Translations under genes and position numbers: made by a program
The notes under the pieces: generated by a model
Database searches by the model: none
What the model was told of the DNA's origin: nothing
Seen by the model: only the letters and a program-made list of their open reading frames with translations
Shown: positions 13,096-24,469 of the stretch, one piece after another
How positions within the stretch are numbered: position 1 is the first letter of the stretch
Layout: each line of letters begins with the position of its first letter
Assembly (NCBI GenBank): GCA_016165875.1
Contig: JABBOT010000022.1
Span: 5,849,724 to 5,913,723 of the forward strand
From: Acanthopleura granulata
Lineage: Eukaryota > Mollusca > Polyplacophora > Chitonida > Chitonidae
Direction of reading: 5' to 3'
Length of the DNA: 64,000 nt

Positions 13096-15108
13096 TAATG
13101 ACCTAAATTTTCGTTTTTGCTGGATTCGCACAGTTTTATCGGTGAGACCTCTTGTGCAAGTTCACAGGTGACATTACATTCTTTCTATTGTCTTTGTATC
13201 TTTGTCCAGAATATTGATGTTGCTAATATATCACAATGTTTTATTGTCCAAGAGCTCAGTGTACTACGTAAAGTAAAAGAAAAAACTGCTCCACAGATCT
13301 TAGATTGTTCAGAGTGATCACTTATGGTTAAAAATTTCAAAAGTTTTGGAATCTTAGATGTTTTATACTGCTAATATCTTTAAAACTAAAGAAAGATATC
13401 AAACATTTGAATAGTTTGTTTTTTACCTTAAGCATTTAGCTACATTTATCTCAAAATTTCTAGGTATTATGCTGAAAACTAAGCGAAAGTCAGAAGAGAG
13501 AAAATGTCTCAGGGAGTGTCATGTCACAAAATTCGACATTAACCAAGAACTGTCCCTCTTCTGTAGTCAAAATGAATTAGAACTTTATTGAATATTTGCA
13601 TACTGTTACATGCAAGATTTAGACGGGGAAGAAAGTGATGAAGCTTGTGCATATCTCAAACTAAATACTGCCTTTACCTTTAGTGATACATCTATAAATA
13701 AATGTAAATGTGGGGTAACACTTGAAGCAGGAAAGCTGTTTTGAGAACTCACGAAGTTGTGCTTGATTTCAATGTAAGACGATCTGACGTGTTACTCTTG
13801 ACAAGGAAGACTCACACAGCCTCTATGTCGTGCAATGTTACGAGGCACCTGAATTTTCTATTATTTGCTCTGGATCACCACATTAGTTTCTGTCCTTACT
13901 ATTTATTATTCTAAAAATAGTTCCATGTATACCAACCACCTGACTTTCACTTACCCTTGGATATATCATATAGGTAAGCTGTGTAAAAGTTTTGCATGAA
14001 AAACCAGTTAAATACCTGATGAAATGAAATACCTTATCTTGTCACCTGTGGATAGTTACTGCTCATAACTGAGCCAGTAGCTGGAGACTTTCGTCATGAT
14101 TTCTGAAAATCCAAATTATGAGCTCTCTGAAGATTTGCATGTTTTAAATATTGGGATGAATGTATCAGACTTTAATCACAATTCAGTCAAGATGCTCGTA
14201 TTTATTCTTCACCGACATGAAATTTAGCAGGTAATGAGTTGACATAAATTTTACTGTTCTAGATACACTAAAAACGTGTCAAACAATATAAACGACCACA
14301 TACCGTATGCATACCACTTTTTCAATAAATTAATGTTTGGGAAAACTATGTGAATATTTCTCTGACGTATGATATGACCCGCCCGGCAAGTTCAAGCTCA
14401 ATCAGTGATCAGAGGTAGGTTTTATTAAACGGCGGTAAGCATTTCCACCACCCTGTGAAGCAATTTCGCTCTTCTTGTTTGTACACACTAGATGATAAGC
14501 TTTTTCTTTGAACATTGTGAACGTACCAATACAAAGCTGGCAATTTCGTTCAAGTTCAATGATAAAATGCATTCAATTCTCAAAAAACATCTGGTTGTAT
14601 AAGCCTACAGTAAACAAAATATTTCTCCCTGAACTCGTTCCTGTTCACGCCACGAGATTTCATGAAACCGACGTCTGATCAGGTCGTGACGATGAAAGAG
14701 GCCCCGTTTTAATATATCGCATCATCTTATAATACGAAGAATCGAGATGCCTATTAAGCATATCTATATATATACCTGTGATGATATGGGGTGTAAATAT
14801 GTTTCTAAATTTCCTGCTCTTGGTGGCTAACACTTTGTAGACAATACTTTGACTTGTGCGCAAATGTATATGCATGTAGCTGGTTATGTATTATATTCTA
14901 CACTTCTGTAGGCTTATATGCGTAATATAATTGTGAAGCTCATTTCGTTTTCTTCAAGTGATAACAGGCAGGTTCGGTATTTGTGTTTACAAAGTGGATA
15001 TTCAATGTTGACTAGTCTATAGTAAAAATGGTAAGTATTATCAGGAATAGCGTTAAGGCTTAATTGTCAAAATGCTAGATGATCAAGTGCCTTTCGGGAG
15101 AAATGGTT
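13096..15108. repeat. Duplicated block upstream of the first histone array (copy A)
   Basis: Non-coding sequence matching the second locus in two pieces. 13096-13216 matches about 45709-45923, and 13217 onward matches 55235 onward continuously into the H2A gene. Similarity is high, with small indels such as the extra ~90 bp near 56540 in copy B. Within copy A the two pieces are directly adjacent; in copy B they are separated by 9.3 kb containing C8orf76. No gene is seen inside. Confidence 0.8.
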
Positions 15109-15124
15109 GGCCCTGAAAAGGGCC
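15109..15124 (-). terminator. Histone 3' stem-loop of H2A unit 1
   Basis: On the minus strand this reads GGCCCTTTTCAGGGCC: a 6-bp stem with a TTTC loop, 30 nt beyond the H2A stop codon. It is the SLBP-bound processing element of replication-dependent histone mRNAs, so this gene should give non-polyadenylated mRNA. Confidence 0.93.
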
Positions 15125-15153
15125 TTTGGATTGAGTCAGTTGGAAACAGCGAC

Positions 15154-15534
15154 TCACTGGAGTGATTTCTTGGACTTCTTGGGCAGAAGAACAGACTGAA
15201 TGTTTGGCAGAACACCTCCTTTAGCAATGGCCACACCGGACAGCAGTCTGTTCAGCTCCTCATCATTACGGACGGCTAGCAGCAGGTGACGAGGGATGAT
15301 GGTCCTCCTCTTGTTATCTCGGGCAGCGTTTCCAGCCAACTCCAACACCTCAGCGGTCAAGTATTCCATCACAGCGGCCAGGTAAACCGGAGCCCCGGCA
15401 CCGATACGGTTAGAGTAGTTGCCTCTCCTCAGAAACCGGTGAATACGACCCACAGGAAACTGCAGACCAGCCCTTGATGAGCGGGTCTGGCTCTTGCCAC
15501 TCTTCGCCTTTCCTCCTTTGCCACGTCCAGACAT
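15154..15534 (-). CDS. Histone H2A, divergent form (unit 1)
   Basis: 126 codons, intronless. I chose the Met of [16 protein letters not shown] at 15534; the upstream in-frame Met (MEIK) at 15546 lies in the leader. The histone fold is complete: [49 protein letters not shown] and [19 protein letters not shown]. Numbering without Met matches human H2A. The acidic patch (E56, E61, E64, D90, E91, E92) and K118/K119 are kept. Unusual residues are S40-N41, R75-R76-T77 in place of K-T-R, L84 for Q, A101 for T, K104 for the near-invariant Q, and S120 for T. There is no SQ tail, so it is not H2A.X. It packages DNA as a dimer with H2B; the neighbouring H2B on the same strand is the likely partner. TATA box and 3' stem-loop are both present. 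Confidence 0.96.
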   Translation of the reverse strand: MSGRGKGGKAKSGKSQTRSSRAGLQFPVGRIHRFLRRGNYSNRIGAGAPVYLAAVMEYLTAEVLELAGNAARDNKRRTIIPRHLLLAVRNDEELNRLLSGVAIAKGGVLPNIQSVLLPKKSKKSLQ

Positions 15535-15608
15535 CTTGATCTCCACAGTAACTTTATCGTTCCTCGTTGAGTGTGAGTACGAATGATAACTGACGGCTCT
15601 GCGTGAGC

Positions 15609-15615
15609 TTTTATA
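15609..15615 (-). promoter_or_regulatory. TATA box of H2A unit 1
   Basis: Reads TATAAAA on the minus strand, about 75 bp upstream of the H2A start codon. A CCAAT pentamer in inverted orientation lies at 15702-15706 (AGCCAATGAGG). Both elements are conserved in all six H2A promoters. Confidence 0.85.
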
Positions 15616-15619
15616 CCCT

Positions 15620-16341
15620 CTGGGGGGATTCTGCTATTTTTAGACGCACATTCCCGCCAAGCAGTTTGACCATTCGGCAGAGGGTAAAATTGTTTCACGA
15701 GCCAATGAGGCACCGTCAAAATGTTTTCTATTCGGTTCGCGCTTTAGTTTGGGCCTTCTTTCTTGATACTTTTTCAGTTAATGCGCAGTGTCCTGTGGTG
15801 GATAGACGTACTAGGAAATCGTTCAAAGTAGAAATGCAAAGGGAGAAAGGACATGTATGTTTTTTTTCAAATTGACATCTGGGTTCAAGCCAACTTTATT
15901 GATATTAAACACTGCCAATGTCTTCTAAATCGTGGGCATTTTTGTCACATCTGGGAAATTTCAAATGAGAATTTGGTGTAGGTACTTGTCACACCTACAG
16001 AAGGTCCTTGGACATATTCTTTACACAGTTAAATAATGGAAATAAAGAAAATACAGATAACTTATAGTGACAAAGTGCAAGGTTTGAAGTGAGACATGTG
16101 CTCTCTTACGTAGCGAGTGGTCTGTACTTTATTAGCATAATTATAGAAAAACTGTCACGTGTTATAGAAGGAAACAAAAGAATATCTATTTTAGGCCCGA
16201 TATATTCCGGGCTTATCATTAATTAAATCATTCGATAAACGAAATGATCGAGAGCGAAATGTATTTATAAGGTGACGCATGAACGTTTAACTATAAGCCA
16301 GTGCTCAGATATAGAAAATAGCGTTTCGGGAGGGATTGGTT
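15620..16341. other. Intergenic region between H2A unit 1 and H2B unit 1
   Basis: About 0.7 kb holding the H2A promoter on the right of the gene, then AT-rich DNA leading to the H2B stem-loop. It is shared with unit 5 (57750-58467) but differs entirely, beyond about 15740, from the corresponding interval in units 2-4. No gene or RNA is recognised. Confidence 0.6.
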
Positions 16342-16357
16342 GGCCCTGAAAAGGGCC
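16342..16357 (-). terminator. Histone 3' stem-loop of H2B unit 1
   Basis: GGCCCTTTTCAGGGCC on the minus strand, 34 nt past the H2B stop codon. It is identical to the H2A stem-loop. Confidence 0.93.
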
Positions 16358-16391
16358 GTTGGAAGTCGAAGGTTTCAAGCGACGAGGAGGT

Positions 16392-16766
16392 TTACTTGCT
16401 GCTGGTGTACTTGGTCACAGCCTTGGTACCCTCGCTGACGGCGTGCTTGGCCAGCTCACCGGGAAGGAGAAGACGGACGGCGGTCTGGATTTCCCGACTG
16501 GTGATGGTGGAGCGTTTGTTGTAGTGAGCCAGACGAGAGGCCTCGGCGGCGATACGCTCGAAGATGTCGTTGACAAAGCTGTTCATGATGGACATGGCCT
16601 TGGACGAGATGCCGGTGTCAGGATGGACCTGTTTCATGACTTTGTAAATGTAAATGCCGTAGCTTTCCTTCCTCCTCCTTCGCTTTTTCTTGTCCCCGGA
16701 CTTTGGGGCAGACTTCTTGATAGCTTTCTTTGCTCCCTTGGAACCGGTTGGTGTCTTGGGTGCCAT
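16392..16766 (-). CDS. Histone H2B, canonical (unit 1)
   Basis: 124 codons, intronless, with a short basic N-terminal tail ([19 protein letters not shown]) and a run of basic residues ([10 protein letters not shown]). This is followed by a canonical fold: [39 protein letters not shown], the [18 protein letters not shown] helix and the C-terminal [13 protein letters not shown]. The lysine equivalent to the ubiquitinated K120 (EGTKAVT) is present. It lies on the same strand as H2A about 0.86 kb away, so this is a tandem, not divergent, H2A/H2B pair. Promoter TATA and 3' stem-loop are both present, so I judge it functional. It differs from the unit 5 copy only at SREIQ versus GREIQ and a few silent sites. 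Confidence 0.96.
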   Translation of the reverse strand: MAPKTPTGSKGAKKAIKKSAPKSGDKKKRRRRKESYGIYIYKVMKQVHPDTGISSKAMSIMNSFVNDIFERIAAEASRLAHYNKRSTITSREIQTAVRLLLPGELAKHAVSEGTKAVTKYTSSK

Positions 16767-16832
16767 AGCGACATAGATGTTGCTCGGTCAGAGTTAACGC
16801 TGCGGAATGACGTGCCACTCAGGCGGCCGGCC

Positions 16833-16839
16833 TTTTATA
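16833..16839 (-). promoter_or_regulatory. TATA box of H2B unit 1
   Basis: TATAAAA on the minus strand within AGCTATAAAAGGCC, about 67 bp upstream of the H2B ATG. It is conserved in all five H2B copies of the window, including the truncated ones. Confidence 0.85.
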
Positions 16840-17020
16840 GCTGGAGCCCGGCTTGTAAAGTTGGAGGGAAAACCAGAGCGCGGACCGAACAGAGAGCATG
16901 AAAAGTCACGTTCACTTGCGGGCTGTGTTTTCACGCGCACTCCTGCTAGTATACGATAGGGTGGACTGAAGTTTCTACACAATAACACAACAACGACCAT
17001 TGTTTAATTAAACAGATTTA

Positions 17021-20000
17021 TCAATATACAGTGCTCGTTATATGGCTAGCATTGAGGTAATCCCTTCTGAAGCCAAAGCACTTCAAGGGGACGATTACAC
17101 ATGGTTGCCTGCTAGACCAAAACGGCTTTCTCCTCTCAGTAATGGAAGGAAAACTCCAACTGGAGCACTGTTCTCGAATATGGGGCTTACCAAGTGTCTC
17201 CTGGGTAAATACTATCACCTAAGAAAACAAGCAGTGAGTAACCGAAGTGCATGTCCGTAGTGAGCAACGAGCGTATGGCTACAGCTCCCTATGGTAAAGA
17301 CACAGGAAGCACAGGCATACAACGCTGTAAACAGAATCGTTTTTTGTAATATGGATTATTCCTGGAAGACGCCGTTTTAATAATGCGCTATGTTAACTAT
17401 GTCCTCCGTTTGCAGAAATATGACTTGGTGCGTGGACAATACAGTTACTGAACCATATTGAGAAATCTTTATCATGCTTTTATATGCCTACATTAAAACC
17501 AAAATGAGTGAATAATATCAAAGGTATATTTCATACGACACATAAATATGAACGTTCACAGCCCATGATAATGTTGTCTAGAATAACTTAACTTTCAAGG
17601 GGGACAGCTCTCCCAGCCATTTGCAGCCTACAAATTACATGACGGTCTAGGGGAGATAACTGCGCCATGTAGCCTGCATTGTAAACAGTGTATCAGCTGA
17701 TAAAATAGTTGACATAATTTGAACAGATAGTATGATGAGAGAAATTGATATACCACAGCCCAAACAATTTATTCACTTGAAAAAGTGGAAAAGGTGTCCA
17801 GTTGTCAAGTTCGACAAACGAGATAAAAATTGGTCATTCTGGTACATATAAACCATTTCCATGAAGTCACTTATGACAAAGAGTACCGAGATCTGGCAAG
17901 TAGAGGTCAGTCTGCACACTACGCCCCTTTCAGGTGTCCTGAAGGGTGTCTGCTTCACGCCAATTCTGGACCAAGTTAATCTAGCAACGTATCAGAATCA
18001 ATTTAAGTACAGGAAAAGGCCCATGTCAAAAAATAATAATTTTATAGCAAACAACCTTATCAAACAATTGTACCAGATAGAAAAGAGGAAGCGTGAACTA
18101 TGTCATATAAAAAAGTCTTTAATCTCAAAACGTCATATGGCAGTATACGTGTCGACACGGAAAAGCTGTAATAATTCTCGACGTCTTTAATCCAGTTGTA
18201 TATCAAAATGAAATTAAGTAATGGAAGAGACATTGAAAACCGATGTCCAAAAGACAACATTTATTACAATAAGCAATATCAAAGAATGCAGCAGACAAAA
18301 GGCACCAGATATGAAGAACGTCATATGAAAGAAAAGTCTTTGCAGTCTGAAAATTCCTTATCGCAAAATATGCATATATTCAAAGGGGAGGAACATACAC
18401 ATAAATGTAGACAGAGACTTGAGGAAGTATCCATTGTGCTGCAAATAGTAAACTGACGGCTGCTCTGAACAATTCTCCGTCACGTGGCTCTCTGAATGAC
18501 ATAAGTCACTGACACCATTACAACAAGACAGCTGTCGGAAGCGTTCAGACAGTCGTTGTTCAGTTTTCATGAAATAAAATTAAGTTTTGATACATTGGTG
18601 ACACATTTTGTACTGACATTTCTGATATGGTTAAACTGAGCTTGTAGAAAGAAATGGGCTAGAATAACCCCTGAGGGAGCCATATCCATACAACACCAGA
18701 GAAGTGAATCAAACAGTTACATGTCGAAATGAAAGGGATATTGGTCTCCATATCACAACAGCTGTCAACAATTATTTACATCACCTGTATCATGCGACAA
18801 TTTACGTTTTTGTTATTTTTTAATGTTTTTTTTTATTTTATAGCTCACGGCGTGAGGTCCAATCAGTACAATGTGTATTGTGCTCTGTAATGACACGTGA
18901 TACATGCATGGTGACGGCAGAAGGTAGTCAACAGAGCTGCATTCTGAAAAGCCTACTAAGTTCATACTGATGGCATTTTTGTAAGACGATTCCTTACAGC
19001 AACAAAACTGACAAAAAAATTAATGAGTATATAAACCATAAGAAATGCCCGTTCTGTAAATGTAAACGAGCCTCCAGAGTGACTCTCACAGCTTGGCAAT
19101 GGTAAAAGAAACACTTGCATTTCTTCTTTAAATGGTTTCTATGACAAGAGCTGGGAACAAAATACAGGAACAGAAAGACGCAGAACCACAGATAAACACA
19201 CTGATGCAATGGAAGGGGGAGCCTGGGTGTGGGTGGATGAACTGACTACTTCTGACTTTACATAGTAAACTTTTCGCATAACTGAGTATTTTTACATGTG
19301 AGAAGAAAATTCCAAAATTTCAAAAGATAGAAAAGAAATGAATTCTTGTATAAACCTGAACATTTGCATAACAGTCAGGGATGAGGAACACAGGATCATA
19401 TATGGCTCAAAGCATACGCAATATAAAAACATTTCAACAAGAAAACCCCACAATTTAAAAAAAGAAACTGAGGCAGTTAATTTAAGATTCCTCTATTAGG
19501 CTACTGGGTTCTTATAACCAGAAACTGCATGACTTCAATAAATCGGGTTTCTCAATAAATCTGTATCATACCTGAAAGTACTCATGGTAAATACATAAGA
19601 AGGAAATGCAAATACACGTACTTGACAAACGGTGTCTTTCCTCCTACATGTGTTGATTTTTCAACTCTGCTGCTCTCTCAGTCTCGCGGAGAAGTTTTTT
19701 TCTGCCAGCCACTTCGGCTTTAATGACCTCATGAAGGGGTTGCTATTTGCTAAAAATGAAAAACAAATTTGGTTCTCACGCTCTTTACCACAAAGCTATT
19801 GTTAACAAAGGGAGAGTAAACAAAAAATCATAGGATACGATCCATATTTACCATTGAATATTTTATTTCAGGCGAGGAGGTTTGAAAATTCCTAATATTT
19901 ACTCTACTGTATAGATTTAATTCAATTTAATGTGACTTTTTTCAAATGTCCTCTTAGTTACCGGAATTCTTTCAGCTGATTGTAATTGATTCACTGAGGA

Positions 20001-22557
20001 AATTTGTGACAATACACACATGTAAGCATCTGATTACCTCTGATAATACTCCATGAAACTGGTTTGACCGACAACGCACAGCTGATATACATCATGCAGA
20101 CACCTCTTTATCATGTATCAGCCAGAAAAGGGTTCAAAATAAAACACCTATGTCATGTTCGCTGTTGAAGGTTTTCTAGAGAGCTCTCTGTTTCTTCCTG
20201 GGTTAGTCAGCGCTGGAAGACAAAATGAGAGCCCTACATCTGTGCTGAAAGTTAGCTGATCTTTGGACAGTTTAGCTGACAAACAGAGAATAAAACATTC
20301 TCAATGACGGGAAGGAAAGGCAACAGATACTTGCTCACATACTGTATAAGGCCGTGGGATGATAATTTATTGTCCAGAAGTAAAAAGCTTTCTTTTTGTT
20401 AAGTTCACCGGATCTATGGGAATATTATCATTGCATTTTGGGCACAAAACTCTGTCACAAGCTAAAATGTCCACGTCAAAAAAGACAACATTCAAAATAT
20501 AAATTTCAACGTAAACGTTATTGTGGAGTTATGTTCTGACAGCAGGAATGAAAAAAGGAAATTTGTTCAGATTAATGCCTGGAACCCATTTGTATATTAG
20601 TGTCTACTTGACGTTGGTTGTGTGGGTATGTTTGTAACCCAACTGCAATGACTAAAATTGTAAACCCCTTTGGAGAATGAAAACATAATAGCTCACAATA
20701 GCGCAGGCTTTCATCCCGCTGTATGCGCCAATGTACTACGCACTGTGAAGAAAGACATTTGGGGAACTCACCAGCAAAGTTCTGATTCCTGGAGTGAATT
20801 CTTGGCAAGAGGATCTGATGCGTTCAACATGAAAAGATGAAGATACAGAAACACTACATGAGAGTGCAATGTTACAGCGGCACCTGCATTTTCCATCTCT
20901 TGCCTCAAGTCATCGCATAGTTTTTGTCTTACGTGGTACGACGCAGAGGCTCTATTTTCCCTGTTCCGTAATGTAGTGATCTTAAAACGCTCAAAAAATG
21001 GCATCTACAGGCTATGACTGCAAGCAGACAACAGACAACGTTTCATTTTAGAATGTATGGCTGATTAATCTAGACTTTGATATCTTCTTAAAATTTAAAT
21101 TTTGATTTCTGTTTTCGTTTTTGCGTCGTTTTATCATTTTAAACACATGTACAATATATTCTCAAGTGACTGTCATCTGGCCTTGTATATCCGAGGTGAG
21201 CTGTGTATAAACCTTTTCAAGTTGTATATACTTCAAATGACCTAACCTTCCGCCAAAACTTCTAGAGACAAATGATAGTCATAGAATATTTCTTTTGCTG
21301 CTCAAAGAGTATATTTTTCCAGTGGTATATGGTATACAAAACAAACCTCAAAACAATAATTATAACTCTCTCCATCAGCAAAATACCCAACCCAGGGATG
21401 GATGAAGCTTTAGGTTATTTACGGTAGCTGCCTGCTTTGTCTTACGCATGATGATGGGTTAGTATTCCTTTCACTTCCTGTGACAACAACAGGCAACTTG
21501 TCCGTGTATATTTCTGGCATTTTTTCCCGAAAAGATGAGTGTTAACCGCCTAAACAATGTGCATGAGTTAACAATACTAGACAAATTCATGTCTGTGTGT
21601 TGCATATTTTAAGACACAGCAAAACGTAATTTCAAGATATGACCACCTCTAGCTCAGAATACCATGAGTACATGTTTGACGTATAAATGGGCACAGACAT
21701 TTCTGTTGTGTGTTGTTATCATTTCTGGCTTCAGAAGAGAACAGATTGATAAAAAAATCGATGTAGTCCTGTCAGTTCATAAAAGAAACGGTCATCACTT
21801 TTGAAACAGTCATTGCTAAAGAAATCATGTTCTCTCTGTTCATCCATATGATTTAACAAATATGAATTTTGTCTACACTTCCACAATAAACAGAAGTACC
21901 AACATGATGTCACAGTGACACCTTACACTGTTACAGCAGAACTTAGATAACTCACAGGATTTTTGTTGGCTTCTAGATACATTTTAAACACATACAAAAC
22001 CTGGTAAGCCAGTCTTCTGTCTGGTGATGTCATTGTTAACTATCGATACCTCAGAACTCAAGCGGTAACACTAACAGCTGTTTGTGACGTAATTTATTTA
22101 TAGCGTCATTTCCCGAACACGTGACTAGTCCCGCCACGAGTAATCACGACATTGGCATTATTTAGTCGTCTGCTCAGAGGCTCGTTATTCAACAACGTTC
22201 TAACCGTTCCAGATACACCATAAAATAAATTATTGCTCCCCCCTCCAAAAAAAAAAACATAAAAAAATTAATTTTTTCAGTTGCATATGGTGGGTTAACA
22301 GAACCTTTCAAAAATTAATACACAAATTTACATCTGTAAGCTATAACTTCTTTATGTGCAGTGTCCCTTATTCTACACTTATACCGATTAACGTCACACG
22401 GACATACACTGAAACATGTTGTCAACTTATTATGAAATATTTGTATGTGTGTGCATAGTCGGAATTTACCATAGTAGTATTAATTTACATCAGATAAAAT
22501 CTAAAACCTTAATCATCGAAGTGCCAGGTTATCGAGTGCCTTTCGGGAGAAATGGTT
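17021..22557. other. Histone array spacer 1 (unit 1 H2B to unit 2 H2A)
   Basis: About 5.5 kb without a supportable gene. No tRNA, 5S rRNA or snRNA consensus was recognised. The spacer is repeated with high identity after H2B in units 2, 3 and 5. Its small open frames change reading frame or residues between copies. The one frame that survives in three of four copies starts at 17042 on the plus strand, divergent from H2B. Relative to units 2 and 3 it lacks the five-copy 70-bp array; only a stub (GTGTCGACACGGAAAAG) remains near 18150. Confidence 0.6.
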
Positions 22558-22573
22558 GGCCCTGAAAAGGGCC
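22558..22573 (-). terminator. Histone 3' stem-loop of H2A unit 2
   Basis: GGCCCTTTTCAGGGCC on the minus strand, 30 nt past the stop codon. Confidence 0.92.
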
Positions 22574-22602
22574 TTTGGATTGAGTCAGTTAGAAACAGCG
22601 AC

Positions 22603-22983
22603 TCACTGGGGTGATTTCTTGGACTTCTTGGGCAGAAGAACTGACTGAATGTTTGGCAGAACACCTCCTTTAGCAATGGCCACACCGGACAGCAGTCTGT
22701 TCAGCTCCTCATCATTACGGACGGCTAGCAGCAGGTGACGAGGGATGATGGTCCTCCTCTTGTTATCTCGGGCAGCGTTTCCAGCCAACTCCAACACCTC
22801 AGCCGTCAAGTATTCCATCACAGCGGCCAGGTAAACCGGAGCCCCGGCACCGATACGGTTAGAGTAGTTGCCTCTCCTCAGAAACCGGTGAATACGACCC
22901 ACAGGAAACTGCAGACCAGCCCTTGATGAGCGAGTCTGGCTCTTGCCACTCTTCGCCTTTCCTCCTTTGCCACGTCCGGACAT
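22603..22983 (-). CDS. Histone H2A, divergent form (unit 2)
   Basis: 126 codons. Same protein as unit 1 except that the tail ends KKSPQ instead of KKSLQ. The acidic patch is intact and T77/K104 are present. Other differences from unit 1 are synonymous. It has a promoter and a stem-loop and should be functional, although its H2B neighbour is broken. Confidence 0.96.
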   Translation of the reverse strand: MSGRGKGGKAKSGKSQTRSSRAGLQFPVGRIHRFLRRGNYSNRIGAGAPVYLAAVMEYLTAEVLELAGNAARDNKRRTIIPRHLLLAVRNDEELNRLLSGVAIAKGGVLPNIQSVLLPKKSKKSPQ

Positions 22984-23057
22984 CTTGATCTCCACAGTAA
23001 ATTTATCGTTCCTCGTTGAGTGTGAGTACCAATGACAACTTACGCCTCTGCGTGAGC

Positions 23058-23064
23058 TTTTATA
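23058..23064 (-). promoter_or_regulatory. TATA box of H2A unit 2
   Basis: TATAAAA on the minus strand about 75 bp before the start codon, with the inverted CCAAT box ~90 bp further upstream. Confidence 0.83.
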
Positions 23065-23189
23065 CCCTCTGGTGGGATTCTGCTATTTTTAGATGCATTT
23101 TCCCGCCAAGTAGTTTGACCAACCGGCGGAGCGTAAAATTGTTCGGTTAGCCAATGAGGCACCGTCAAAATGTTTTCTATTCGATTCGC

Positions 23190-24146
23190 TCATTACAGTC
23201 ATTTTTTTTTTTCTTGATGCTGATTTTAGTGCATGTGTGTACCTATTGATTACTCAAGATGGAAAACAAAACAAAACAAACGGAAGGACAAAACTCCACA
23301 ATTATTACCAGCTACAGTAACTTTTTAGCGTCCTTGATGCTTCATCACGTTGTCGGTAAATCCTGGCCTGCATATTAAACGTTTTACAAAAAAAGGGTGA
23401 AAATATATTGCAGATCACATGCCAGTATATAGGACTGAAATTTGTATTAGGTAAAAGAATAGCATTTTACAAGACAGTAATTTGTTTTATATTTTATTTA
23501 TTATATTTGTTTACTTTGGGATTTTTGTTTCATGCTGTACTCAATAATAATTTCAGTTTCACTTCCACGTTTACAGTTAATTCTTTTTGAATTATAGAGT
23601 TCAGGTTTTAAGTCCATGAGTTTGGACAAATATATACACGCCCTTACTCTCTGCCTCCCAAAATGCATATTTTGCTGACCCCATATATGTCACAAACGTC
23701 CACAATGAACCGTCAACTTGTCACCTAGTGGCATTGCTGCATAGCATCCCTCTGCTTATAGACGTTCTGACTTTCTCAATGTATATATAACTTGACCAGA
23801 AATGACAGCTAACTAAAGTAATGAAACTGCTGAACAAAATTACTTTAAAGGTGAACATTCAACCCATATGCCGAACGTTTGGCACCACAAATACAATAAA
23901 TTATTCGAACTATAATGAAATTACCTACAAACTACAGGGGCAAGATATAAGGTAAGATTTATCGCAGCGTGTGTGGCGAATTTAAACAGGACGAACGAGC
24001 TTGGCATTTGCATGTCAGGGGTGTTTGAGATGAGGGGCTGGTGTGCGTGCTTCAGGTGTATAGACATACACACAAGCATGTAGGGTATGTAAATGTAGAA
24101 GACAGGAAAAATATATGGCAATAACTAAATGACAGAGTGTAACTAT
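23190..24146. other. Replacement sequence downstream of the truncated H2B (unit 2)
   Basis: About 0.95 kb of AT-rich DNA sits where units 1 and 5 have the H2B 3' half and the H2A-H2B intergenic. It is shared with units 3, 4 and the start of unit 6. Unit 3 lacks the last ~280 bp (about 23870-24146 here) next to the H2B breakpoint, so those bases are either a later insertion in units 2 and 4 or a deletion in unit 3. No gene is recognised. Confidence 0.6.
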
Positions 24147-24396
24147 ATGGTGGGGCGTTTGTTGTAGTGAGCCAGACGAGAGGCCTCGGCGGCGATACGC
24201 TCGAAGATGTCGTTGACAAAGCTGTTCATGATGGACATGGCCTTGGACGAGATGCCGGTGTCAGGGTGCACTTGTTTCATGACTTTGTAAATGTAAATGC
24301 CGAAGCCTTTCCTTCCTCCTCCTCCCCGGACTTTGGGGCAGACTTTTTGATAGCTTTCTTTGCTCCCTTGGAGCCCGTTTGTGTCTTGGGTGCCAT
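24147..24396 (-). pseudogene. Truncated H2B pseudogene (unit 2)
   Basis: The promoter TATA (24463-24469), the start codon at 24396 and the first ~85 codons are recognisable ([19 protein letters not shown], then [20 protein letters not shown], ending HYNKRPTI and a stop). A 14-bp deletion within the basic run shifts the frame. Everything after the fold's central helix is missing: the C-terminal helix, the ubiquitination-site tail and the 3' stem-loop. Neither a full H2B nor normal histone mRNA processing is possible. Confidence 0.93.
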
Positions 24397-24469
24397 AGCG
24401 ATATAGATGTTCCTCGGTCAGAGTTAACGCTGCAGAGTGATGTGCCACTCAGGCGGTCGGCCTTTTATA

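Noticed and set aside
15286..15477. 63-codon plus-strand frame antisense to H2A, found in all six copies
   Set aside because: It is preserved only because the H2A coding strand is constrained; the composition is that of a shadow frame and there is no promoter.
16359..16901. Long plus-strand frame over H2B (180 codons; 152 codons in unit 5)
   Set aside because: Antisense shadow of the H2B codon pattern and promoter; broken in the truncated copies.
17795..17830. GTTCGAC motif that could be a tRNA B box in the spacer
   Set aside because: No cloverleaf arms or A box at the right distance; only a partial match.
18358..18570. Minus-strand frame starting MKTEQRLSERF in four spacers
   Set aside because: Residues change freely between copies (VSDLCHSES against FGESCYSDG) and the ends differ, so it does not behave like a conserved protein.
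18994..19209. 71-codon hydrophobic minus-strand frame repeated in spacers (also ~27092, 34818, 61111)
   Set aside because: The conservation matches that of surrounding non-coding spacer; no start context, splice partner or known family.
20572..20808. 78-codon minus-strand frame starting MPRIHSRNQNF in three spacers
   Set aside because: Deleted in spacer 5 and no recognisable content; explained by recent unit duplication.
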